DNA of 26,807 nucleotides from Thermoplasmata archaeon (GTDB lineage: Archaea > Thermoplasmatota > Thermoplasmata > Thermoplasmatales > Thermoplasmataceae), in NCBI GenBank assembly GCA_021806345.1, contig JAJZXP010000276.1:1-26807 (forward strand), given 5' to 3'. A program made the position numbers and the translations under genes. The notes below the pieces were generated by a model, which saw only the letters and a program-made list of their open reading frames with translations, had not been told where the DNA came from and ran no database searches. Shown piece by piece: positions 8,521 to 15,813 of the stretch (its first letter is position 1; each line of letters starts with the position of its first letter).

Positions 8521-9411
8521 TCAACCCTCTTTTACCTCTTTGAGTATAGATGAAAGATATGCAATGACAGATATGAATTCCCTGTAAGCCAAGAGGGCGT
8601 CAGCATAGCTCACTTTATACTTGTCGTTGTGTGGTCCTATATTCAGAAAATTGCCAATATCGACGAATATTTTATCAATTCTCTTACTTTTATTCTCATT
8701 TCCTGAATCACCAGAAGACCCTCGGTCAATAATCTCAAATATCTTTTCCTTTTTAACGTCATAAAAAGTCTTGAAAGAATCCTTTGCTGCTCTAAGATCC
8801 CTTATAACATCTTCTGGCTCTTTTTTATTGTAGAGTGCTTCATATGCTTTTTGAATATGTTCTGTCACCTCATGAAATCCCTCGATCTTTGGCTTAGTGA
8901 TCTCGATTAACCATATATCCTCATAATTAATCTTTGAAAGGAGGTCTATCCAGTCCTTTTGTGAAAATTTATATTGGAAGTTTAACACGCATTGATCATT
9001 ATCAATAAGTTTCATCTTTAGATCTGGAACAGATTCTTTGTACCAAAATACAAGTCTGCCCGTAAATTCAACATCGTCATTCCTTTGACTTTCAACGAAC
9101 GAAATGGCGTCGATGGGAATATGTACATTCAGTGAAATATTTGTTCCTAACATTGGAATGTAATGTGAGTAAAAAGTAAAGTAACCTGAAAGTAAAGGTA
9201 TATTCCTGAATTCTAACTGAAAATATTGCGGAAGAATTTGAAAATAAGTGTCGAAGTCTCTGCCATTAATTTTGAATGAGGAGGATTGAGGAAATAACTG
9301 AAAATTGAAACTAATAGCGCCCCATGGAACAGGATTTATAATTGAATAACTAAAGTTTGTCATGGATAATGTGACATTTCTGGTTGTCTTAGTATCGCCA
9401 AAACTATTCAT
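8521..9411 (-). CDS. Unknown 296-aa protein with helical C-terminal domain
   Basis: I do not recognise a named family. Residues 1-165 are predicted mostly beta strand, with many aromatic residues (FSYSIINPVPWGAISFNF, YFQLEFRNIPLL, GYFTFYSHYIPML). Residues 175-296 are helical and charged. The last part, NIGPHNDKYKVSYADALLAY followed by a hydrophobic helix (FISVIAYLSSIL), recalls HEPN-like or DUF4145-type domains that end in a 'G-x-H...DA...YL' pattern. That is a weak resemblance, and no clear RxxxxH motif is present. The gene lies 24 bases upstream of the DUF3883 gene and 72 bases downstream of the 312-aa gene on the same strand. It is probably a partner, sensor or regulator in the same cassette. 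No signal peptide or membrane segment is visible. Confidence 0.8.
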   Translation of the reverse strand: MNSFGDTKTTRNVTLSMTNFSYSIINPVPWGAISFNFQLFPQSSSFKINGRDFDTYFQILPQYFQLEFRNIPLLSGYFTFYSHYIPMLGTNISLNVHIPIDAISFVESQRNDDVEFTGRLVFWYKESVPDLKMKLIDNDQCVLNFQYKFSQKDWIDLLSKINYEDIWLIEITKPKIEGFHEVTEHIQKAYEALYNKKEPEDVIRDLRAAKDSFKTFYDVKKEKIFEIIDRGSSGDSGNENKSKRIDKIFVDIGNFLNIGPHNDKYKVSYADALLAYREFISVIAYLSSILKEVKEG

Positions 9412-9483
9412 GTATGTTCCATTCCCCCTGCAAATCTATCTGATTATAGCCCCATTCTATCACGATATTCAGCTTTAACTTGT

Positions 9484-10422
9484 TCATATCCACTCCCATA
9501 CCTCATCATCCAGTTCAGAATAGTATTCAAGAAGCGGATGCGTTGCGTGATCTGAATTCAGCATGTTCATCATTATAGAAACGTATTCATCGGATTCAGC
9601 AGCCGGAACGAAAGTTGTATCAAACAGCCTTCCATCTTCAATGGTCAGGAAGAATGCTATCCTTGGAATCCTTGCCTCATTTCCCCTCTTTCTTCCCTCT
9701 ACAAGAGCACGTTCATAGACGCAGGATTCGTATATGTTGTCTTTAACGGATATTGGGGCGACCTCTTTTGTATCTACTGCCTTGGATGTGTATAGAAGGA
9801 TCTTCATCCCTTCATCTGTAACGGATCTCCCATCAATCTCTGCGACTGCATCAGGGTGGTTATCTGCCATGAATTTCATCAATGAGCTGCCAGCAGGGAA
9901 ATTCATTGAATACCGCACGACGGCAAGCGGAGTCTGCGAATGCATTGATTCCATCCTGTCTCTAAGGGAACGTGAATGCGTAAGTTTTACAATCCTGAAA
10001 TTCTGGTTCTTTCCTATCACTCCGGAAAGGATGTCATCGACATCATGCATCTTGCTTCTATGGAACCTGAAATCAAGATAAAGTTCATCCTTAAGGAGAA
10101 AGGAGTCATTCAGAGCAACCGAAGGTGCTTCCAAAAGGTTACCTATCAGTTTCATGCCCTCTACATTGTTTATTCGCTCGGTTATCGAATAATAGGACCT
10201 TTTCTCCACCAGGTCTTTCCTCGAAAGAATGGGGTTCATAGAAGGAACCGGCTTTCCTGATTTAGGAAAGAATAGCTGTATGAAAGTCCTGTCGTCTTCG
10301 GTGAAAGTGAATGCGGGAATTCTTTGATCCATTCTTGCAAGCAGCTCGAATACTCCGCTGTGCTGCTTGATTGCAATTACGCATCTTCTGTCCAGCTTTT
10401 CATGAACTTCGCCTATTTTCAT
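9484..10422 (-). CDS. Hypothetical protein, first gene of DUF3883 cassette
   Basis: This is a 312-aa soluble protein of unknown family. It mixes strands and helices. Clear hydrophobic cores include RCVIAIKQHSGVFELLARM at the N-terminus and TPLAVVRYSMNFPAGSSLMK in the middle, and the C-terminus is acidic (ELDDEVWEW). No membrane segment, zinc site, Walker motif or helix-turn-helix was seen. The ATG at 10422 is preceded on the minus strand by GTGATGTCCC, a plausible ribosome-binding sequence for the archaeal 16S tail. It is separated by 72 bases from the 296-aa gene, so co-transcription with the two downstream genes is likely but not certain. A role in the same putative defence cassette is inferred from position only. 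Confidence 0.8.
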   Translation of the reverse strand: MKIGEVHEKLDRRCVIAIKQHSGVFELLARMDQRIPAFTFTEDDRTFIQLFFPKSGKPVPSMNPILSRKDLVEKRSYYSITERINNVEGMKLIGNLLEAPSVALNDSFLLKDELYLDFRFHRSKMHDVDDILSGVIGKNQNFRIVKLTHSRSLRDRMESMHSQTPLAVVRYSMNFPAGSSLMKFMADNHPDAVAEIDGRSVTDEGMKILLYTSKAVDTKEVAPISVKDNIYESCVYERALVEGRKRGNEARIPRIAFFLTIEDGRLFDTTFVPAAESDEYVSIMMNMLNSDHATHPLLEYYSELDDEVWEWI

Positions 10423-10827
10423 GGGACATCACATCATAAGCCTCTTTTTTCAACAAATGGCAGATATCTTTCCATTTACGCTGCACTGGGCACATTGGAA
10501 GTGCAGACGCATTAAGTACATTCTTTTCAATGAATACAGTTTTGAATTAGATAAATCTTTCCTTGATAGAGGCTTTATTTTGACGTTTGATGAAATTTGG
10601 CTTTCTAAATCTCCTGAAACTGGTAAAATTTTCACTTCACTCTGCACTCTTTTTTATTCCAAATTTTCACCTTTGATTTTTGAGTTAAATCCATAATTCC
10701 GACAAAGTCTTGGTGGGACATATTGCTTGTTTTTACATGTTACATGAGGGAAATGTGATAAAAATTAGAAACGAAAGAAAAACAAGTAAAATACGGGAAA
10801 GTAAAGCAATTGTATGGTATAGAACAG
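10423..10827. other. Intergenic region upstream of the divergent regulator
   Basis: No confident gene is seen. A minus-strand open frame, 10450-10647, starts with GTG and encodes 65 residues including FQCAQCSVNGKISAIC, with a CxxC pair. It lies 27 bases before the 312-aa gene. It is too weak to call, although it could be a small co-transcribed protein. The operon promoter should lie in this stretch, but I find no clear TATA box close to 10422. Confidence 0.4.
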
Positions 10828-10859
10828 ATATGTGGTCTATATGTGAAAAATATGTGGTC
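10828..10859 (+). promoter_or_regulatory. Three ATATGTG iterons spaced exactly 11 bases
   Basis: The heptamer ATATGTG occurs at 10828, 10839 and 10850. The first and third copies extend to ATATGTGGTC. The 11-base period places all copies on the same face of the helix. The array ends 11 bases before the TATA-like TTAAATAT (10870-10877). Tandem direct repeats of this kind are typical binding sites for ribbon-helix-helix regulators, and the gene downstream encodes such a domain. Confidence 0.65.
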
Positions 10860-10869
10860 AGCCATAGGG

Positions 10870-10877
10870 TTAAATAT
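10870..10877 (+). promoter_or_regulatory. TATA box of the RHH/zinc regulator gene
   Basis: TTAAATAT is centred about 25 bases before the ATG at 10899. This is the spacing expected if transcription begins at the start codon (leaderless mRNA). It supports 10899 as the start rather than in-frame codons further upstream. Confidence 0.6.
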
Positions 10878-10898
10878 AGGATTTTATTATTATGTAAT

Positions 10899-11537
10899 AT
10901 GAAAAATAAAAGACGATATCCCCCTGCGCAGATCAGGTACCAGATGGAGCATCCACCAGTCACGGTTCATCTTAACAACAGGTTAAAAAATAACTTGGAC
11001 AAGATCAAAAAGAACAGGTCCTATGCAGAGGTGATTAAGGAGATAATAGAGGGCACTTTCAACATCGACCAGGAGATAAAGACTTTACCCATATCCGAAG
11101 CCGTGATTCAGTATACCCGTGGATATATCGAAGCAGAAAAAAAGTTTGCCGTAACTGGAGAGTGCTCCAAATGCCATATGACTCTCAGTCTCTGGAACGA
11201 CGGGAAATGTAGCTTTTGCCACAAGGAAGGTCACAGACCTGACTTTTCAAATTTCAGAGACAAGGATGCCGCAATGATGGTAAATGACGAAGATTTTAAG
11301 AATGCAAACGTGAAGTTGCCTGCTATTGAACACCTATCCTACGAAAATGGAAGGAAGAGGGGTCAAGATGAGGGGTATGAAGATGGATTAGAACTTGCCA
11401 AAGAAGAGTACGAGATCACCTATCCATGCAGCGTTTGTGGTAAGCCCATAGCTATGAAACCCAGAAGTGAAAGTCACAAAGCGATGATTGGTTACATGAA
11501 AGAGCATGGATGGGGGCACGGAAGTTGCGTCAATTAG
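10899..11537 (+). CDS. Ribbon-helix-helix protein with two zinc-binding motifs
   Basis: From the ATG at 10899 this is a 212-aa protein. The open frame extends to 10710, but the added sequence lies over the promoter and its repeats. Residues about 20-52 (PVTVHLNNRLKNNLDKIKKN plus SYAEVIKEIIEG) have the strand-helix-helix form of an RHH DNA-binding domain. A first zinc site is C89-xx-C92 with C104-xx-C107-H. A second is C177-xx-C180 with H193, H207 and C210 at the very C-terminus (CSVCGKPI...GWGHGSC). The middle segment is acidic and helical. It is most likely a transcriptional regulator. The phased repeats directly upstream suggest autoregulation, and it may also control the divergent DUF3883 cassette. 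The target genes are not known. Confidence 0.85.
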   Translation: MKNKRRYPPAQIRYQMEHPPVTVHLNNRLKNNLDKIKKNRSYAEVIKEIIEGTFNIDQEIKTLPISEAVIQYTRGYIEAEKKFAVTGECSKCHMTLSLWNDGKCSFCHKEGHRPDFSNFRDKDAAMMVNDEDFKNANVKLPAIEHLSYENGRKRGQDEGYEDGLELAKEEYEITYPCSVCGKPIAMKPRSESHKAMIGYMKEHGWGHGSCVN

Positions 11538-11666
11538 GTAGTTCTCGATGCAATTGATGTAATAATTTGCATGAATACATTTTAAGTGGAGTAAATTAAT
11601 CTATTATCTTTCAAGGTAAGGTCGGATCCCATACATTATAAAGCGGTTGTAATCAATTAAAGTTAA

Positions 11667-14600
11667 TCACTTCCTTCTTCGAATTGACACGACTGCAACA
11701 GCAATTACTGCACCGGTTATTACATAGAGATCAACACTTGTAACTGTGGCTGGTTGGGATACGTGCTTCAAACTGATTGTTAGATTCTTATCATTTCCCG
11801 GATTCAAGGTAAAGTTGTCGTAATAAGATGTGTATCCAGAACTAGATATGACAACATGATATGTTCCGTTCGGAACAGATATGTTGAATGATCCGGATGA
11901 GTTCAGAGAAACCGATTTCCCGTTAATTGTCAGAGTAGAGTTTGTTGGGGTTATCGAGCCTGTGATGTACGCCCAATGGTCGTAATAGATATTTTCAGTA
12001 ACATTCTTGCCGCTTACAACGACAGTGAAGTGTGTTATAGTAGTATAATAGCTGCTCAGGTTACTTACAGTAAATGAATATGTACCGTTGGAAAGATTGA
12101 ATGAAAGGCTGGTTTGTGAGGATTCAAATCCCGATAGACCAGAGCCATTCACATACCATGTCACTCCAGATGACAATCCGGTTTCTGTAAAAGTAACGAC
12201 ATATGTTACTGCAGAAAAGGCTATAGATTTTGATATGGAAGATCCGTTAACAGTGAACGAACCTGAGGATGGCGTTGGTGAATATACTCTGTTTGTAGTT
12301 TCAATAGTGTATGAATATGACCGATTTGTCAGGGAAAATGAATAAGATGATCCGGTTATTGGTCCTGAATCCAATCCGTTTGACAGATTCACATACCATG
12401 TTGTTCCGGAAGGAAGTCCTGATTCGTTGAATGTTACTTCATATAACTGAAGTTCCATGTTTATAGTGTAAATAAAGGATGACCCGTTTACCGTTATGGT
12501 GCCGGAAACATCCTTGTAATCATGTGATGTAGCAAAGAATGAATAAGTTCCATTTGGAACGGAGAAAATATAAGATGCATTTGTAAGCTGATAGATAGTA
12601 CCATCAAATGTCAGGTTCCATTCTGTACCAGCAGGAAGACCTGATTCCTGTATTGTGAGATGGTACAATATTTCAGTAAATGTAACAGGTATTGTAAGCG
12701 ATGAGCCATTAACAGTAAATGCTGAAACATAGGAGGGAGCATATATCTTGTTTGCTGATGCTACAGAGAACGAATATGATCCATTTGTAAGTGAGAAGGA
12801 ATATGAAGAAGTTGAGATTGCACCAGATTTATAGATGGTGCCGTTAGTTTCGGTTATGTTCACATACCAAGATACACCAGATGGTAATCCAGTTTCGTTG
12901 AATGTTACAGTGTATTTCACTAGGCTGAATGAAATTTTTTCTATTTGGGAAGATCCATCAACAGTGAATGTGCCCAAAATCGGAAATGGTGCATATACCT
13001 TGTTTGAAGACGATATTTTGTATGAATATGACCCGTTTGTAAGCGAGAATATGTAAGAGGATCCGGTTATTGGTCCAGAATCCATTCCGTTTGACAGATT
13101 CACGTACCAAGTTGTTCCGGAAGGAAGTCCTGTTTCCTGGAATGTAACTGTGTAAGTTACCTCATTGAACTGAATTATCTCAGACAGTGCGAGACCGTTA
13201 ACATTAATTGCTGAAGAGATCGGAGTTGGTGAATAGATTTTGTTTTCTGAGGCGATCGTATATGTATATGTGCCATTCGGAAGTAAGAAAGAATAAGACG
13301 CACTTGTTATTGGTCCAGAATCCATTCCGTTTGACAGATTTACATACCATGTAAGACCAGATGGTAACCCTGATTCTGAGAATACAACATTGTATGTTAC
13401 CTCCGTGATATTTGCAACAACCTTGAGAGAGGATCCATTAACAATGATTGAATTCAAAGATGAAACAGGTGCATATGTCGTGTTTGATGTCGAAATAGAA
13501 TAGGAATACGTTCCATTTGTCAGATTCACCGTATAGTTGGAACCAGATGAAATCGGACCAGAAGATGCCATTCCAGATATATTGACATACCAGAACATAC
13601 CGGAGGGCAATCCAGTTTCGTTGAATGTTACCTCATATAACTGAAGTTCCATGTTTATCGTGTAAGTAAAGGATGACCCGTTTACTGTTATCGTACCAGA
13701 AACATCCTTGTAATCATGTGATGCAGCAAAGAATGAATAAGTTCCATTCGGAACAGAGAAAATATAAGATGCATTTGTAAGCTGATAGATAGTACCATCA
13801 AATGTCAGGTTCCATTCTGTACCAGTAGGAAGACTCGATTCCTGTATTGTGAGATTGTACAATATTTCAGTAAATGTAACAGGTATTGTAAGCGATGAGC
13901 CATTAACAGTAAATACTGAAAAATACGATGGGGCATATATCTTGTTCGCTGATGCTACAGAGAAGGAATATGATCCGTTTGCTAATGCGAACGAATAAGT
14001 AGCAGACGAGATAACCCCTGAGCAATAGATGGTGTCATTACTTTCCGTAATGTTAATCGACCAAGATTGACCAGATGGCAATCCGGTTTCTGAGAAATGC
14101 ACGATATAAGTTGTCTCGACAAATATTATTGACACAGAAGTGTTGCCAACCATGTTTACTGTTCCGTTATATGATGATGGATGGTAAATCTCGTTCGATG
14201 TCGCTATAGTGTATGAATATGTATCATTGGGTAATGAAAATGTTAATGGAGAACCGGCGGCAGAATTTCCCTGATCTCCATTCGAGAGATTGATATACCA
14301 TGTACCTGCAGGTAGGCCGGATTCAGTGAACGTTAAAGTGTAAGTTTCAATACTGAATTTAATTTCTGGAATAGATACAGGTGAACCAGAGACTGTAAAT
14401 GAATTTGAATATGAGTTGGCGGCGTAATCTCTGTTTGTGGTTGCGACGGAAAATGTATATGTTCCATTGGGGAGAGATACGTTGTATGAAGTTTGTATGA
14501 TTGGCCCTGATGACTTCAGACCTGTTATGTTGACATACCAAGTATTTCCTGTTGGGAGGCCATTTTCGGTAAAATTGGCTGAAAATGTTAAAATTTTCTG

Positions 14601-15017
14601 ATATATTGCCTCCTCGTCTATGTTTTGATTAACTGTTATATTAATAGAATTACTTGTGCTATTTACAGATCCAGTCCACTTTTGGAAAACGTAACCAGAA
14701 TTTGCCGATGAAACTAAATGAAATATTGTGCCGGAGGGCACGTCGTTAGAGGAGAAATTCTGCGTCTTATCATTATCGTAATTGAAGCTTATGCAACATA
14801 CTGTGTAGTTTGCGCTAAATATAACATACCCATTACCATTAACGTACAGGTGCACTGATGGGTCAGAGCTACTGCTCTGATAGATTGGCTTTGCATTTTT
14901 ATACAAAGAATTAGTTGATGAAAAGCGATTATTTAAATTGCTTACAGGAACAAAACTTGTAGTGAGAAAAACAATTAAGACCAGTATTAATGATATTTTT
15001 AACCATGAACTTTCCAT
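11667..15017 (-). CDS. Large cell-surface protein with 11 ETGLPSGT repeats
   Basis: The 1116-aa protein begins with a signal peptide (hydrophobic LKISLILVLIVFLTTSFVPV). It ends in one membrane helix (LYVITGAVIAVAVVS) followed by RRRK, so most of it is outside the cell. Residues about 65-140 resemble a bacterial InlB-like/Flg_new_2 repeat (YVFQKWTGS...ITVNQNIDEEAIY). Eleven units of about 80-90 residues follow. Each begins with a version of FxETGLPSGTTWYVN, passes through NGTYSFS, and ends with FTVNGSS. A C-terminal PEGA or carboxypeptidase-regulatory-like domain follows (ITGSITPTNSTLTING). There are very many N-x-S/T sites, so heavy N-glycosylation is likely. A role in adhesion or the cell envelope is inferred. 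Units 4 and 9 and their flanks are nearly identical at DNA level, showing internal duplication. A TATA-like AATATTAT 28 bases upstream supports the ATG at 15017. Confidence 0.92.
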   Translation of the reverse strand: MESSWLKISLILVLIVFLTTSFVPVSNLNNRFSSTNSLYKNAKPIYQSSSSDPSVHLYVNGNGYVIFSANYTVCCISFNYDNDKTQNFSSNDVPSGTIFHLVSSANSGYVFQKWTGSVNSTSNSINITVNQNIDEEAIYQKILTFSANFTENGLPTGNTWYVNITGLKSSGPIIQTSYNVSLPNGTYTFSVATTNRDYAANSYSNSFTVSGSPVSIPEIKFSIETYTLTFTESGLPAGTWYINLSNGDQGNSAAGSPLTFSLPNDTYSYTIATSNEIYHPSSYNGTVNMVGNTSVSIIFVETTYIVHFSETGLPSGQSWSINITESNDTIYCSGVISSATYSFALANGSYSFSVASANKIYAPSYFSVFTVNGSSLTIPVTFTEILYNLTIQESSLPTGTEWNLTFDGTIYQLTNASYIFSVPNGTYSFFAASHDYKDVSGTITVNGSSFTYTINMELQLYEVTFNETGLPSGMFWYVNISGMASSGPISSGSNYTVNLTNGTYSYSISTSNTTYAPVSSLNSIIVNGSSLKVVANITEVTYNVVFSESGLPSGLTWYVNLSNGMDSGPITSASYSFLLPNGTYTYTIASENKIYSPTPISSAINVNGLALSEIIQFNEVTYTVTFQETGLPSGTTWYVNLSNGMDSGPITGSSYIFSLTNGSYSYKISSSNKVYAPFPILGTFTVDGSSQIEKISFSLVKYTVTFNETGLPSGVSWYVNITETNGTIYKSGAISTSSYSFSLTNGSYSFSVASANKIYAPSYVSAFTVNGSSLTIPVTFTEILYHLTIQESGLPAGTEWNLTFDGTIYQLTNASYIFSVPNGTYSFFATSHDYKDVSGTITVNGSSFIYTINMELQLYEVTFNESGLPSGTTWYVNLSNGLDSGPITGSSYSFSLTNRSYSYTIETTNRVYSPTPSSGSFTVNGSSISKSIAFSAVTYVVTFTETGLSSGVTWYVNGSGLSGFESSQTSLSFNLSNGTYSFTVSNLSSYYTTITHFTVVVSGKNVTENIYYDHWAYITGSITPTNSTLTINGKSVSLNSSGSFNISVPNGTYHVVISSSGYTSYYDNFTLNPGNDKNLTISLKHVSQPATVTSVDLYVITGAVIAVAVVSIRRRK
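12427..12788 (-). repeat. Internal long direct repeat, copy 1
   Basis: This segment matches 13621-13982 at a constant offset of 1194 bases. The match includes a perfect 70-base run, 12562-12631 against 13756-13825. It encodes the IQESGLPAGTEWNLT unit and parts of its neighbours in the large surface protein. Confidence 0.85.
13621..13982 (-). repeat. Internal long direct repeat, copy 2
   Basis: This is the partner of 12427-12788. The few differences are mostly single bases, for example Ala/Thr and Gly/Ser changes, and no indels are needed to align the two. This fits a recent tandem multi-unit duplication or gene conversion. Confidence 0.85.
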
Positions 15018-15040
15018 CTAAAATTATGGTTTGGTTGGTA

Positions 15041-15050
15041 ATAATATTTT
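15041..15050 (-). promoter_or_regulatory. TATA-like promoter of the 1116-aa surface protein
   Basis: On the minus strand this reads AAAATATTAT. It is centred about 28 bases before the ATG at 15017, as for a leaderless archaeal transcript. Confidence 0.55.
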
Positions 15051-15435
15051 CACTATAACGTAGAATATCATCATAGAGGGTTGTCATTGATTATATTTAT
15101 GTTCCGTCGAAATGTATTCTTCCACTTTTAAAGGAACTATGAATAATTATCTGGTGGGAATAGTATCTCTGAAAGGCTAGCGTCGTTAAAAAAATTCATC
15201 ATTGAAACTTCGATGTCTGCATCGTCTTATTTCAGTTTATCAATAATCAGATACCCCACATAGCAGTTCTCAAGTTTTTTGACCTAACTGATAATAACGT
15301 GATACCGTTTTTCACTTTGAAAGTCATATCGCATAAAACTCCTACGCTTAGTCACGATTGCAAAACCTTCATACTAATGTTGTCTGAAAGTAACCTGAGC
15401 AGTAACATAACCCCATTGTTGCTCTAGAAAAGCAC

Positions 15436-15573
15436 ATGGTTATAATCGAGTCAGTTGAGCAGATGGGCATGCCGATGAATGGATTTATCGATGCTGCAAT
15501 AGAAGTCGGCTACGAGAATCTCAGGTATAATTATCTGAGAAAAGTACGTGGGATTGTGGACAAAAAACAATGA
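15436..15573 (+). CDS. Possible small protein of 45 residues
   Basis: A short frame from ATG 15436 encodes a helical, charged peptide (MVIIESVEQMGMPMNGFIDA, then EVGYENLRYNYLRKV). The composition looks protein-like and the length fits small archaeal DNA-binding proteins or the tail of a broken gene, but no family is recognised. A weak TAACATAAC lies about 31 bases upstream. Low confidence that it is expressed. Confidence 0.25.
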   Translation: MVIIESVEQMGMPMNGFIDAAIEVGYENLRYNYLRKVRGIVDKKQ

Positions 15574-15782
15574 AGAGATAATTGGAAATGAGAAAGTCGA
15601 TAAACAGTATGAACTAATATGTTTTGGAAGCTTCTCAAAAGCCCAGTGAAATCGTGGTTGCTATTACTGAAGTTGAGCTTTATTAAAATAAAATGGATCT
15701 TCTAACAATTAGTAGATCTCCCAAACTCGTAAAATTGAAGAATTTAGTTTTATATGTCTCAAATATAAAAACCAGGGCAAAT

Positions 15783-15792
15783 AATTATAAAC
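15783..15792 (+). promoter_or_regulatory. TATA box of the thermopsin gene
   Basis: AATTATAAAC is centred about 26 bases before the GTG at 15814. This places the transcription start at the start codon and decides for GTG. The overlapping ATG one base earlier (ATGTGA) would stop at once. Confidence 0.65.
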
Positions 15793-15813
15793 ATACAACG
15801 TTTTCCTTTAGAT

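Larger units (their letters stand above)
15018..15780. other. Divergent intergenic region between two surface-protein genes
   Basis: Nearly 800 bases separate the two divergent genes. Apart from the two promoters and a possible 45-codon gene at 15436, I see no confident feature. Broken open frames on both strands around 15200-15430 look like possible decayed coding sequence, but I recognise no family. No tRNA-like or hairpin-rich element was found. Confidence 0.45.

Noticed and set aside
10828..10859. Possible CRISPR-like or origin iteron array
   Set aside because: The units are only seven bases with four-base gaps and three copies. They have no spacers of CRISPR length and no replication gene nearby, so a regulator-binding array fits better.
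12121..12140. GATTCAAATCCCGAT, resembling a tRNA T-arm
   Set aside because: It lies within the coding sequence of the surface protein, and no matching acceptor or anticodon stems are present.
12088..12345. Plus-strand open frame inside the giant repeat gene
   Set aside because: It is antisense to the ETGLPSGT repeats. Its protein mirrors the repeated codons of the real gene, and it has no promoter.
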